DNA of 64,000 bases from Cymbomonas tetramitiformis. Taxonomy: Eukaryota; Chlorophyta; Pyramimonadophyceae; Pyramimonadales; Pyramimonadaceae. The stretch covers positions 36,830-100,829 of the forward strand of contig LGRX02034704.1 in NCBI GenBank assembly GCA_001247695.2. Reading direction: 5' to 3'. Shown here piece after piece: positions 29,501-41,543 of the stretch. A program made the translations under genes and the position numbers. Position 1 is the stretch's first letter. Every line of letters begins with the position of its first letter. The notes beneath the pieces are model-generated. The model worked only from the letters and a program-made list of their open reading frames with translations, did no database searches and was not told the origin of the DNA.

Positions 29501-32500
29501 GGTGCCCTGGCCCGACCTTTCTCCTCCAAGCTCATCCCACGACTCCTCTGACGCCCCCGCCTACCCTTGGCGTTGATCCCACGACTCCTCTGAAGCCCCC
29601 GCCTACCCTTGGCGTTGATCCCACGACTCCTCTGAAGCCCGTGCCTACCCTTGGCGTTGATCCCACGACTCCTCTGAAGCCCCCGCTACCTTGGCGTTGA
29701 TCCCACGACTCCTCTGAAGCCCCGCCTACCCTTGGCGTTGATCCCACGACTCCTCTGAAGCCGTGCCTACCCTTGGCGTTGATCCCACGACTCCTCTGAA
29801 GCCTCCGCCTACCCTTGGCGTTGATCCCACCTACCATTTTACCCACAAGCTGACACGCCCCCTCGTATGCGCGCATCCGGCTGTGACCCCGCCCACCCCT
29901 CTGCATGCCCCCATCAGCCCCCCTTGCATTTCCCTGCTGCCTTGCCCTGCTGCACTGCCTCCCCATGTCACCTCCCCCTGCACTGCCTCCCCAGCATTGC
30001 TTCCCCCTGCACACAGCTGCTGCCTTGCTGTTGCATTCTTATACGCCAGACGCCGCCCACGTGCGCAGGGACACTCAGGGTCGATCCCGAACAGCGCACC
30101 AGACGCCGCCCACGTGCGCAGGGGGACACTCAGGGTCGATCCCCGAAGACGGCACCAGACGCCGCCCACGTGCCAGGCCCCCCTGCAGAGGCGCAGCAGG
30201 TGCCAGCGCGGGGCACGTGGTGCGGCCGTAGCATGGGAGCAAGCGAGGCGTGCGGAGGAACGGGATTCCACTTGCACTGTGGCCGTGCGATCTGACGGCT
30301 TGCACTGTGTCCGTGCGATCTGACGGCTTCCCTCGATGCAGGCTGGCGATGAGCGGGTGGCAGCACTCAGCTTTCTCTGCACGCTGCTCCGCACACCACT
30401 CCGCAGCTGTACAGCCCTCCATGAGGTGCGCCCCACCCCCCCTTCGCCCCCCCCTGGATACCACGCGCCGCCCTTTGCGCACGCCCTTCCGCCGCGCCTG
30501 AGCCGAACAGTCAATGGCGTTGCTTCGCCTGAGCCGAACAGCCAATGGCGTTGCTTCGAGCTAGAGACTGTTCCACCAAGCGCGGAACGACACGGTATCA
30601 CATACGCCTCCTCATTTCACCTGCCTCGAATAATTTCGGGTCCTGCTAGAGCTAATGAATGCGGCTATTGAAGGGGGGGGTGGGGCTTCAGGTGGCACAT
30701 CGACGTTTGATTGGGCTGCTGCTCAGCTCACCAGCACACTTTGTCCCCGGAGTCATGCATCTGCTCGAGCGCCTCACAGGTCCGCACTCCTCCCTGCTCC
30801 TCCCCTCAGGCAGGGGCAGCCTATCTCTGTGGGGAATATTGTTGATTCTGTCACTGCCACCTTTCTGAACTTGCCCACTCACGGGGGTCTGATGCCAACG
30901 AGGTATCGTCCTCGCAGGGGACTTGGGGGGTTCAGGGGCAGCTGGCGAGGGTTGTGTGCCTGATTATTTCTCTTAAGACGGACAAGGGGGAGGTGGACGC
31001 GGGGAATGCGCGGGGGTGGAGCAGGGAGTGGGGAGCTAGGGCAGGCAGCAATCCCGCCATTGCTGGCTGCAGTGAACGTGGTGCTGAGCAGTGACACCGC
31101 GTTCCATCCAGCCGCCCTCGCTGATGGCCTCGGTCCCGCCACGTCACCACCGCCCATTCCCAGCCTTACCTCCGCCGCTGCGCTTGGTGACGACGTGGCA
31201 AGCGTCTTGTCCATGCCGGCCTCCACGGTGGCGTACACGCCAGCGCCGTCTGTGCAAGGCGGAGGCGGGGCCGCCTCTCGTGCCCCTTCCACGAAAGGGC
31301 CGGGGCCGGGGGTCCATTGCCGGGGGGCGGGCCTCAGATGCCGCCTCGGTCATCGCCTCCATCGCGGAGCGCACCGCGTCCCGGCTGCCGGCAGGGGAGA
31401 GTGCAGGGGCGGCGGCGGTGCGAGCGGCGGTGATGCCGGAACGGGGCACAAGCCTGACGCAGTATCTGCCCCTCGTGGAGTACATTGCCGGCGAGGAGGG
31501 CGTGTCGCCGACGGCGCTCCTGTCCCTGCTGGCGCAGCATGTGCTCGGGTGTTGGGGCGTGCAGGCGGTCGCATGGCGCGACGGGGAGCTGCCGCCTGTG
31601 AGCTGCCTCGAGCAGTGGACCCAGGGCGCGCAGCTTCTGAGCATCTGCCGCGCGGCCATTCAGGTGTGTCGCGGCTGCTGGACCGCGGCATGCGCCGTAC
31701 GCATGCGCCACTCCCCAGTGATGCAAGAGCTCCGCTCCGAGGCAGGCTGCGGGGACTTCATGCCTGCTTGCTGCACCCCTCGGAAGGCGCCAGAGAGGGT
31801 CCGCGCTCGCCCAGCTGCAAACAGAGAACGTGCGCTGCGCAATCCGTGAGATGGGACAACTCCGGGTGGTGGGATGGACGGCCCTGGGCTCACAAGGAAG
31901 GGGGTTCGCGACGGCCCTCGGGAGGTTTGCCACGGCTTTCGACCACTTGTGCGCGAGATGAAGGCCGCCGCTGTTCCGGCCGATGCGTAGTGGAATCACG
32001 CCGATGCGCCGCACCGCTGTGTCGCTGCTCATTGCCACGTGGCGTATTAACCGGCACGCGCCCCTCCCCCTTGGGTGCGACAGCACGCCTTCACGAGCGT
32101 CTCACTCGAGAATCGGAGTCGTGTGTGAGTCGGGTCCACTCGCCACAGGGATGGAGCCCTCTCGTGCCGAAACCTTAAATCTGGTCCGAGGGGCGTTCTT
32201 TCAGGTGCACTCCCCGATGCGGCTACAGCGACCCATGGGCCAACTGCTGCGCGCCATGTGGCAGCACACCTACGACCCGGATGTGCGGGACCAGGCTGGC
32301 CGGTACCACCGTATGCTTTGCCGGGTCCCGATAACCCAGCTGCGCCGCCTTCTCGCCGACACGCTGCACCGTCCCCCTCCCGCCTCGGTCGTTGCTGCCA
32401 CTGTCCTGGGCGGGCCCTTCCCGCCCGGGCGCTCCCCTGGCGCATCCCGCCGCCCCTCCGGGAACCCCTCTGCCCTCACCCCGCCACCCTCCAACCACAA

Positions 32501-35500
32501 TCCTTGGCCCGCGCACGGCAACAACAGCACCAGCGCCGCGTCCGCCACTCCTCTGTCCTCCCTCGCCGCCTGCCTTCGTGTTTACAGGTAAGCTCCTGGG
32601 AGTATACTGGGGCTTGGGAGGTGTCCAACGTGGCCTTGCTGGCCCTGTTGTGACGGGCTGTGAATCACGGGGCATCTTTGTATCAGGACGAATCGACGCT
32701 CGCGGCACCTCCCGGCACCTCCCGGCTCCATTTGCACACTGCTCCCATCCGCGATCGGCCGCTGTTGGGAGCGGCCTCTGCTCAACGCCCCTGTGACTGC
32801 CGGGAAGCAGTCCACCAGTCGGGGGCGCTCAGTGGCGGCAGGGAAGGCTGCTGGAGGCGTGAGCGCTGCGGGGATGGGCAAACGGAGCTGCGCAGGTTGC
32901 CACGGCCGGAGTTCCCGGAACAAGAGTGGGAAATGCGGTCGGGGGGGGATGGCACAAGGGACTCTAGTCTCCCCGGCCCTCCCGGCCCCACCGACGAGCT
33001 TCTGGCGCAGTACCTTGCGCTGATCAGGCGAGCTCGATCTGCTCGCACACTTCCCTTGCCCGGCCGCGCCCTTCAGCTCCTGGGATGCTTTCCAGGGTCC
33101 CCCGGGGCCTTGGTTGAGAGCACATTCGCCACTTTGAGCGAACGACAACACGGCGGCTCACTCATTCGCCCTGCTCGGGCGTGCCGTGCGGGGCGCTTGC
33201 GCCCTCCAGGCTGTCTTGTCAGGGCGCTGCTCGGGAGGCACGCGCGTGCAAAACCTTTGCAGGTCTTGGCCCGACGCTTGCCCGGCGTTGCGTTGCAGGT
33301 GCTCTCGTATACTCTGCTGCTGCTGCAAGCTAGTGGCATACCCATGAGGGCGTTGGGGAGACTGGGCGGAGGGGGGGGGACGTTCGCAGGGAGCGGCAGC
33401 CCGAGCCCCTGCGGCTGCGCGCACGGGTGGAGTTCAGCTTGCCCGAGGACAGCGAGGCGGCGGCGGCGGCAGTCTGGTGCGGCGCTCCCGCGGCGCTCTA
33501 CGGCGTGGAGCTGCACCTGAAACCGCAGCTCCCGGACAACTTCGCGGCGGAGGCTGTATGCCTGGCTCCCTTCCCCACCTTGGAAGTGCCCTTCCTCCAC
33601 CGCCGGCTCCTCCCAACCGAGCTCATCGTATGCGCCCGCTCGTCTTCCTTCCCCCTGCCCACCCGGCTGCCGAGTTCATAGACAGCAGAGGAGCAGTGCC
33701 GCGCCTCGGCGCTCTTGCCCGAGCCCCTGGCTGCTCCGCAGAGCCGACAGGCGGGAGGGCTGCCCCATGCGTGCTCTGGCCATGCGCCGTGCTGCCGTAG
33801 ATCCCGGGAGCGGCCGGCCGATGCCCCCACGCCTCGAAGCGAGCCTGTGGCACGCTGGAGAGGCATTGCAGGAGAAGGCTGAAGTGCGGGGAGGAGAGGG
33901 GAGCGCAGGAGACGGACGCCCCGGAGCGCTCTAGCAGTGATGTCGTCATTGAGCTGAGACCAGAGCAGCCGCTGCCCATCTCCCTCTCTGTACATGCCAC
34001 CGCCAGCAGCGAGGCGGGCGGGCACTTGGGGGCTGAGCTGAAGTGCCTCGAGCTCCATCTGGTAACCCACTGTCCCTCCCCCCTAAACGCCTAGGCTACC
34101 CCCCTGGGTGATGCCGCCTCAGCGGCACCACCCCTGCCACGCATGGGCTGCGCCGAAACCCTACGCCCTGCGAATGGGGATTTCGGTATGTTTATAGCGA
34201 GCATAGCTTGAGCTTCGGACGAGTTGGGTTGCTGGGCGGGGCACGCCTGCGCCTCTCGGCACTCCCTGCACACCTGTTAAGCCCCGCTCTAGTTATCTGA
34301 GGGTTGCCCTGCACAGCCACCAGCCTGGTCTGGACGTCCGAGGAGATGAGCCTCGGGGAGGGCGCCCTCAGCCAACCCTGGCAGCGCTCGTGACGGCACT
34401 CCCATGCAACAGACATGCACAGTGAGCCTGAGCAGCGACACCTCCCTCGTCAGCGAGGGCGTGAGGATAGATGGGCATAGGGTGAGGGGAGCGGATGGGG
34501 GCGAGGAGCTGGTGCACTCCCAGGAGGATTTCTTCACCCCGTTGCGGATACCCCCTGGTGCGGCCCGGGGACCCGTTCCCATATCCATGCCTCCTGGCTG
34601 AGAGGAAGGGGCCACTGCCTGACAGTCAGGAGAAGTTTGAACGCCTGAAGCCCTTGACCTGTCCTCTGGGGTACCTCTGTGCCTGCAGTGCCCAGGGGGT
34701 TGGCAGAGGGATATGGAAACGCTTTCATCCGAATGAAGGGAACGGCAGGGGTACGAAGGAAGGGGTGGGCGGGGAGGGGGTGGGTGATGCCGCGGGCCAC
34801 GTGGAGCAGAACTGACGGCAGACTGGGAGCGCCACCGCGAGGAAGGCGCTGCATGGCTGTTCCCCGCACTCTGGGAGCGGCTCTCTGGCCGCGTCTTTGC
34901 CCATGTACGCACCTGCCTCCCTGTCAGCGCCCACGGCAGCCCGCTCCGTGTTCCTTTCCTGTCAGTTCATCGCCAGCTCGTCGACCCCGACGCGCTCGGC
35001 CTGCTTACGCACCCTACGTACCTGCCTCCACGTCGCCGTATGCGTGCTGCGCTCTGAGTGACGCCCGCCTTGCTCTCCCCCGTGCTCGCCCTGCACCCTG
35101 CACACGCCGCGGCCTGCCGGTCCCCGTGGCAGCATCGTTGCGCTCGTATTATCGGATCAGTGCCTCTTCCGTTCCCCGGCCGCATGGGTGTTTCTGCCCA
35201 CTCCACCACGCCATCTTCTCTGTCAGCCTGCGGCTACATCAGGGACCCAGTGCACCCACTGCCGTGCCTTCCGCTGCTTCGGCTGGTGAGCTGGCGCGCG
35301 GACCTGTTGGCTGGCTGCAGCGCCATGCCAGCATCTCTCCCGGCTCCTCCTCCTCCTGCAAACGCCATCCCTCGCCTGCCGCACGGTCGATGGTTTCCCC
35401 TGGGCCTGCATAGCCCATTACTGTTGCGGGCAAAAGTAACCGTCGGATTGTTGCTCCACCAAGTGTGTCCACGTGGCGGTCCCCCGCTGAATCACGCAGC

Positions 35501-37730
35501 ACGGCGCAGAGTGCGGATGCGACCCTGCGCCTCAGCGCTCAACAGGTGTTCCCTCGGCAGGTTGAGACCGAGGCCAGCTCGGACATGGACTCGCCATCAG
35601 CCCCGACGACCACACAGACCCCGCCGCCGCCGCCGCCCACCCCAGCAGACTGTGTCTCCGAGGCCCTCCACGTTCCCTCCGCGGCGTGCGCACCCGCATC
35701 GTCATCGAAGATGGAGACGGAGTCGGAGACTGCGACCACCTCCCCGGCTCGGCTCACCTGCCGCACCCCTCTCCGAAGAGGTGCCAGGGGTGGCGACGCC
35801 GCGCGCAAGCTCGAGGGGCATGCGGAGGACGCTGCAGGCAGAGGGGGCGACGCCCAATCGGTGAAGTGGATCAGCGCCCCTGCTGCGCACGTCCGAGAGG
35901 CGCTCAAGAGCCGACTTGGGGGCTTCCGGTGCGCCGCCATTGGCCGAGCTGCTAGCCGCAAACAAACTATCCGAACATTTCTTTCGGGTGCCCTCGAGCT
36001 CGTTCCTAGGAGATTCTTCCCCTCAATGTTGTGGCGCTCTTCCAGCGACGCAGCAAAACCATCGTTGGATCAGTCCAAGATGCTCTGAGGGGGCGTTGCC
36101 CCGGCTCCGGCTTCCCCCCGATCCCACACACGCCTACATTTGTATCCCTTCGTGCCTGCCTGTCTGCACCCAGCTCCTGCATACCAACTCAGCAGTGAGA
36201 TCTATCCACGTGGCGATGCGGTTCGCGTCGAGGTAATGGCAGTGTATGCATGGAAGGGGCGTGAGGCGAGGAGGAATAATGTCGTAGAGTGGCACCACTG
36301 TCAACCCCGCCGATCTCATTTGCAGACTCCTGCTCCTCCGGTGACCTTCTGCCCCAACCCTCTGCCTCTCTGCCTCCCGAGAGCTCCCCGTCCCTACAGA
36401 GTCCTGCTCGTTCTTTAGTCTTCCCAAACCCCCCTCCCCCGCCCTCGGAGACTATGCCCTTCCCAACCGGGCCATGCTCCTCGGGTAACTGCCCACCCAT
36501 TCCCTCGCCTGTTTCTGGATCTCTCTCTCTCTCTCTCTCTCTCTCTTCCCCCTGCAGAGCCCTACTCCTTTGACGAGCCCCCCTGCAGAGCCTCCTCCTC
36601 CTTTGACGAGCCCTGCAGGTTCTCGCTCCTTTGACGAGCCCCCTGCAGAGCCCTGCTCCTTTGATGGAGTCTCTCTGCAGAGCCCTGCTCCTTTGACGAG
36701 TCTCTCGGCAGAGCCCTGCCCTTTGACGAGCCCTGCAGAGCCCTGCCCTTTGACGAGCCCCCCTGCAGCCCTGCTCCTTGACGAGCCCCCTGCTGAGCCC
36801 TGCTCCTTTGACGCAGCCTCCTGCAGAGCCTCCTCTGCCTTGATGAGCCCCCCCTGCAGAGCCCTCCTCCTTTGATGAGCCCCCCCTGCAGGGACTGTAC
36901 CATACTGGCAAGATGCCAACTATAGGTATTCTAGAGAGGGCGGTGGAGCTCATGGTCAAATAGAGCATCTACATATCCGGGGGGGAAGTGCTGCTAGGCA
37001 TAGGCAACATGCCCGCTCGATCTCCCGCGCGCTGGGAGTTACCTTGGCTGTTTCTGAATGCCCTTGCTGGCGGTATGACAGGTGGCGCAGGAGAGGGGCG
37101 ATCCGAAGATGAGGGCACGGCCGCTGCAGGCGAGACAGAGGACGAGGGCAGCCAGGCGTGCGGGGAGGAGTGCTTTCTCATCGCGCTGCCCCCGAGGTTT
37201 TCCACCAACCCTATATCCTATATAGTCGACTTCCATCAAGTGTGCAGTGCAGTGGCCCAGGCAAACGCTTGCAGGAGCGCCGCGCTGAGCTGCAGGCGGT
37301 GGCGGGCGCGGGGCCTCCCATTGCTTCGTTTCCACAGCCTGTGCTTCAGCTTCTTTGGGCGTTGAAGATCCGTTGACAAGTGAATTCCTGCCGGATGTAG
37401 GGATCCCCACAAAAGAAATTGATGGCCGCGCCGCGTGCGTTGGGTCTGGCTCTGTGGTGGAGTGAGCCATCTGATCCTTCGCAGATCATTCTTGCACACC
37501 ACATGTGGAACTCTTTTGGAATCGTGTGGTCTACCACCATGATTACCAGGGGTCAGGCTCTAGTGTCCAAACCGGTGTGCTCCATTCGCGCATTATGCAG
37601 GTACCATATTTTGATGTGCATCTCGATCCGACCGGCTTCCAGCCTCGTGCGCATTGCCACCGATTATTGGCCAGCCTTATTATATGTAGATGACTACCTC
37701 GAGGACATGTTTTTGCTTCGAGACGTATGA
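23570..37730 (+). CDS. AP5B1: AP-5 complex subunit beta-1, multi-exon gene
   Basis: Large beta-type subunit of the AP-5 adaptor complex, which works in late endosome trafficking. Exons follow plant AP5B1 order. Well-supported exons with GT-AG junctions and matching phase: 23570-23691 (start MPRSSVEH; TKWYEILADF), 23855-23998 (LRMQLLIFLEE), 24480-24684, 25144-25239 (CESLRELEWAYPCLL), 26398 onwards (GERTHVAGAYTLLYATVLEN), an exon at about 28000-28290 (LTPAGLLELLRLLIG; CHAVVLVTLHFPLEF), 28720 onwards (HRLLALHWLM), 29056-29241 (GPSVFDAVDVRMVKLEILAW), 30342-30425, 30692-30779, about 31310-31663, 32205-32587 (DPDVRDQAGRYHRML), 33390 to about 33626, 33909-34061, about 34404-34560 and 34822-34904 (LFPALWERLSG). 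The C-terminal exon ends at 37730 (TDYWPALLYVDDYLEDMFL). Exons between 35000 and 37200 are less certain. The last exon seems to need a one-base shift near 37640. Several introns are filled by minisatellites. Confidence 0.85.
25587..25702. repeat. 38-bp tandem repeat in an AP5B1 intron
   Basis: Three copies of a 38-bp unit starting CCAGAGATATGCTTCAGATG, the third with GGACTTGCCCA instead of GGACGGGCCCA. Confidence 0.9.
26717..27690. repeat. Minisatellite filling an AP5B1 intron
   Basis: About 25 irregular units of roughly 32 bp with the core GGAAGGGCTGCGATTGATCC. From about 27520 these merge into three longer 60-63 bp units that add GGCCGGTTGGGTAGGATTGA. Frequent small deletions and copy-type switches suggest slippage and unequal exchange. 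It separates the exon at 26398 from the exon near 28000. Confidence 0.9.
28335..28602. repeat. 67-bp tandem repeat in an AP5B1 intron
   Basis: Four almost identical 67-bp copies (starts near 28335, 28402, 28469, 28536), each with CGGACATGTCCAGCACTCGC and TGTATAAGCTGTTGCCGCGA. CGGACATGTCCAG is a short palindrome. Confidence 0.92.
29531..29830. repeat. 42-bp tandem repeat in an AP5B1 intron
   Basis: Seven copies of a unit of about 42 bp with TACCCTTGGCGTTGATCCCA and CGACTCCTCTGA. It lies just 3' of the exon ending at 29241. Confidence 0.9.
30040..30180. repeat. 44-bp tandem repeat in an AP5B1 intron
   Basis: Three units with CCAGACGCCGCCCACGTGC and ACACTCAGGGTCGATCCC. Two further short duplications follow: GTGCGATCTGACGGCTT near 30285-30328 and CTGAGCCGAACAG near 30499-30552. 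Confidence 0.85.
36515..36900. repeat. CT microsatellite and 28-30-bp tandem repeat in AP5B1
   Basis: A (CT)n run at about 36519-36545 leads into about ten irregular units of CCCTGCAGAGCCCTGCTCC followed by TTTGACGAG. Because CTGCAG and polypyrimidine tracts look like 3' splice sites, the array creates many false acceptors. Confidence 0.88.
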
Positions 37731-39585
37731 TAATGCTCGTACAACGGTAATTATAGCAGAGATGTCAACATCAATGATGCAGGCAGTGGATCATGTCAGA
37801 TAATAAGGCAATACCTGTTGATAAACAAGGTGATGCATTTGGCATGTGCAACAGGGATGCTGGGAGCTGCAATTTGAGGTTTGGGGCATAGATGAATATG
37901 CGATGTATGTCTAATGAGCCGAGCAAACAAGGGATATAGATACCCAATATGCATGTTTCACAAGTTGTCCTAGAATGTCTTTTGAGGGTGCGGGTTAGGT
38001 TTCCATTAGGTACATTAACCGTTTACACATATATATCAATCTTCGGTGTATTAAAACCTAAATAGTTAATTGTGTTCCCACTCGTCCAGAATATCCAAAC
38101 CGAGAGTATGCCAGTAAACCATAGGTAGCGCAGCAAGCGTGGGATAGGTAGTGCGGCAAGCGTGGGAATGCATCATTCTGACCTCCCCTCGTGAAATTTG
38201 ACCTTGATGTAGGCCTCTTCTGTATGCCACCACCCCCCTACTTTGATTTTACGGCAGTCATAATCATATGGATTATAAAAGGCATACATGTGTGTTTAGT
38301 GTTTTAGCCAAGACTCAAGAGTGCTTTTCCCGAAACGTGTGCTCCAAATCATGTAAAAGTTGTCCGTAAAGTATCATTTATATGCACATGAATACCGAAG
38401 TAGTATGTAGAGAGAGAACTCTAATAGTTATAAAGTTGCCTCTTGCCTGTCATGCGTACGCTTTAAATAATAAACGAGCTGGAGAGTGACGGCGGCATGC
38501 AAGATATAATATCGTACTAGAAACACAAAAATGCGCGATATTCGTGGCACGTGACGTTCGTGCCGAGGCAAGGTTGCTGTGCTTACATTATTATTTTCAA
38601 TTGCCAAATTAGACATCAACAAGATATTTACGAAATGTTGTTTTTGGGACGAAATGAAACAATTGTTGAAACTTTTAAACGTGTTCTTTATTAGCATTTT
38701 CTGGGTATAATTATTATTCATTTGAATAATGCGTTTGTTTTTTTATGCCGCACATCCGGTCCCTTTGGATAAATATTCATACGTTGTTTGCTGTTTTATG
38801 TATGCTCGTTTGATTACTGTACCGTTGTATCGCGTTCCGTTGCTATTGTATCCGATCCAGATCCGGCGGGCATCGCGACACGGTATACGGTAGGTTAGTT
38901 CACGTGTGTACCGGGCGGGATGACTACGGTAACTTTTAGTGGTGCGGTACGGTAGTAATTCAATGTATGACCTCATGGGCGGCACCTCGAGAGGGCAACC
39001 TAATAATAGAGGTTCATACCAATCTGCTGCACCAAGATATAGGTGCCTATAAAGCTTATCATATACTTATTGTTGAGCGTTGATGCAGTTGTTATCACAA
39101 CCGAAGAGTGCCGTGCTAGCTGTGCAAAAATAACGAAAAGTGAGCAGGTATCACAAGTGTAGTATTATGTACCGTACCCTTGCTACCGTATGCAAAAATA
39201 CGGTACTAACGGTAAGCACTCACTGCCATCTGGTGATGTATCAGTGCATCGCGGTATCTATGCAAAAAACCTACTCTCGCAAGCCAGAGGTTACGAGCTT
39301 TGGCCGCTGCGTGGCCGATCGCGCGATTCTCGACGGATAGCAATGAAGAGCAGCTCGTATAAACGTAGGAGCCTCCGGACTACCACAGAAAATTAAAAAA
39401 ATCGATAAGATCGGGAGAAAATCGCCGCGTCCGAAGGCTCACTCTGACTTGTGAGAGTAGCAAAAGACAAAAAAATCAAATACGGTATTGTTTGTACAAA
39501 AATAAACGAAAGTAACATAGTAAGCAAGTATCGATGGTACCCGCTGTCTGTGGGTTTCCTTGCCACATGTACATTCAGGATTTTG
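37731..39585. other. Intergenic stretch after AP5B1
   Basis: 3' UTR of AP5B1, then AT-rich DNA with no recognisable gene. Between 38800 and 39260 the string CGGTA and its complement recur often (ACGGTA, GTACCGT), without a regular period. Confidence 0.35.
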
Positions 39586-40881
39586 TCAGTTTTTCTTCAC
39601 CACTGTAATCCACGGCACCACAGTACGCACGCCGTAGCCACCACCGGAGGTAGGCGGCGGGGGCGTGGTGAGGCGAGCGAGCCCCCCCTCATCCCTGTGC
39701 ACTGTGCATATGCGTAAGGATAGGGACGAGAAAGTAAAACGCGCACCGGCGGTGAGCTCGCGCAGCACCACCAGATATAAGGGGGTGACGTGGGGGGAGA
39801 CCGCCGCAGACTGCTTCAGTACGTGTCGAAGATCTTCCACCCTGTTGACGTCGTTGTACGCGGAATGGAGCTTGGCGTGTTTGTCCGCCAGCTTGCGGAA
39901 CACCGTGAGCTGGGGGGCGGGGTCGTTGGACTCGTCAATGATCAAAGCACGCAGCTTCGTCCAGTAGCGGTTGGAGTCGGGGTCGCCGATGCCCTCCACG
40001 TGGAATCGAAGCCGCTGCAGAGCTGCGCGACCATCATGGGGATAGACGCGGGCAGACTCCTCCTGAAGGGCGAGGGCAGTGCCCCTCAAGACCGTCGGGA
40101 GAATCACGAAGATGAGCTCGTTGAGGGCCATGTGGTACTCGTCGAACTCAAAGTGCGAAATGGGGGACAGGACGTGGGCCAAGTTAGCCAGAAGGACGGT
40201 GAAGTCAGTCTCGGCGTCCTCGCCGTCCAGAGATAATCCAGAAGCAGCCTTGTAGCCGTAAGTACGTAGAAGGCGACAAAGTTCTTCACTGTAATGTGAT
40301 GCGTAATCTAACCGCTCACTGTAACCGTGAGCGGTAGATGCCCTTACAGGGGTGGACACCCAAACTGATTCATCCTTGTAGAATTCCTCAGCAGTGGGGG
40401 CACGAGACACCGGCAAGGGCTTCTTCAACAGAGTGGACATGCGCACGATGGGGTCGTGGTCCCGGGACTCGTGCGATGACGGTGCGCCAGAACGATGAGA
40501 CGGCGTAGGTGAAGAGGAGCCAGTCGTCGGTGCAGGCGTGGCCCCAGATGAAGTCGCTCTAGCAGCGCGTAGAGCGCTGCCAAGTGTCGGCGTGCTGCGG
40601 AGCGCATGTTTGGGAGGAAATAGTTCGGAATGATGGCGAGCTGGAGATGCTTTCGGGATGTTGGCGAGGTACGTCACGCCAGGAAGTGGATCTGCGAATC
40701 GAAGAAAGGCAGGGTGCTGGTGGTGCAATAAGCTGGAGATGCCGTGGCTGGAGGCGCCGAATTTCAGTAATGGTACGTGAAAAACCGCTGGAGTCGCGGG
40801 TGTCGCTGGAGATGCGATGACCAGAGTACGGACAGAAAATAAAAAAGACCACTGCTTCAAGTGGTGCATCCCAAACCTCAT
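39586..40881 (-). pseudogene. Gag-like gene 3, homologue of the LTR element gag
   Basis: A minus-strand open frame of 431 codons with clear similarity to the gag at 19704-21344: shared LGSALRAAR near the start, LANLAHVLSPISHFEFDEY, ALQRLRFHVEGIGD, SNDPAPQLTVFRKLADKH and PLYLVVLRELTAGARFTF. It lacks the zinc-knuckle and acidic C-terminal parts and ends in unrelated sequence, and no ATG sits where the homologue starts (the upstream frame is just open). LTRs with matching ends are not found on both sides, so this is a truncated copy of a related, diverged element. Confidence 0.75.
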
Positions 40882-40926
40882 GGGGAAACAGAAACTGTAC
40901 CGCTAGACCAGAAGCCCGAAAAAGGT

Positions 40927-41000
40927 GAGCCAGGCCGGGAATCGATCCACGGACCTCTCGCATGCCGGGCGAGCGCTCTGCCGTTTGAGCTACTCAGGCT
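40927..41000 (-). tRNA. tRNA-Ala(GGC)-like sequence, probably a pseudogene or SINE-type
   Basis: The minus strand folds as a tRNA: D arm GTAGCTCAAACGGCAGAGC (A-box-like), a perfect anticodon stem CTCGC/GCGAG with loop CCGGCAT (anticodon GGC, Ala), and a B-box-like GGATCGATTCC. The T stem and acceptor stem contain mismatches, position 33 is C, not U, and T54 is A. A TTTTT run follows 3 bp beyond the 3' end, as for an RNA polymerase III terminator. Eukaryotes rarely use a GGC anticodon for Ala, so a decayed or retroposed copy is more likely than an active gene. Confidence 0.5.
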
Positions 41001-41071
41001 ACTGATGGCGATTCTGGTGCGGTACAGAGTACTCAATCCCCACAGTGCCACGTAGGCGGCGAAGAGTGAAA

Positions 41072-41200
41072 CATGAAGGATACAACTTTCCCCCAATCTA
41101 CCGTTGCAGTGCGCTCAAGGGGGCATCGCGCGGCTTTGTGCGGCGCGATTGTTGGTGGGGGCGCGCGGCCTGTGCGGCGCGATTGTATCCTCCATGACAC
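41072..41200. repeat. Small GC-rich foldback
   Basis: CATGAAGGATACAA at 41072 and TTGTATCCTCCATG near 41187 form inverted ends. Between them a 35-bp unit (GCGCGGC..TGTGCGGCGCGATTGT) is duplicated. The right end is followed by AACCTCACTCTGAAGTGT, which resembles the inverted polypurine tract of the LTR elements, so this may be the edge of a decayed LTR. Confidence 0.45.
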
Positions 41201-41329
41201 AACCTCACTCTGAAGTGTCTACGTAGCACAACCACAACCAATTGCCGGCGTCACACCTGCGCAGTGGAAGCGTGGTGGGCCCATAACCTGACGGGAAAGC
41301 CAATATATATATCATTGTAATATATTACG

Positions 41330-41543
41330 GGCTTTCACGGATAGAAAGCTGAAGCCGTGGACTCAGGGTTTCAGATACGATACTAAGGTGAATATTAGAA
41401 TACAGAGACTGTTTTAATATTCCTAGCGGCCGGTAATGATGCAGCAAGTGACACAGAAGAGAGTCACAACACAGTGAGGGGTGACACCAGAAGGGGGGCA
41501 ACAGTCGCCCTTATACAGGGGTTGAAAGTTGCATCCCCCGTGA
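41330..41543 (-). repeat. LTR-like relic, minus orientation
   Basis: On the minus strand TCACGGGGGATGCAACTTTC, then CCCC and TGTCACCCCTCACTGTG resemble the start of the LTRs at 19211 and 43851. The other end is not clear and no target duplication is seen. Probably a solo or decayed LTR of the same superfamily. Confidence 0.35.

Noticed and set aside
30879..31659. Minus-strand ORFs opposite AP5B1 exons
   Set aside because: The plus strand carries the conserved AP5B1 exon (SLTQYLPLVEYIAGEEGVS) with a proper donor at 31664.
36189..36968. Minus-strand ORFs of 259, 155 and 113 codons rich in GSAGG
   Set aside because: All three phases of the tandem repeat are open; none is more protein-like than the others.
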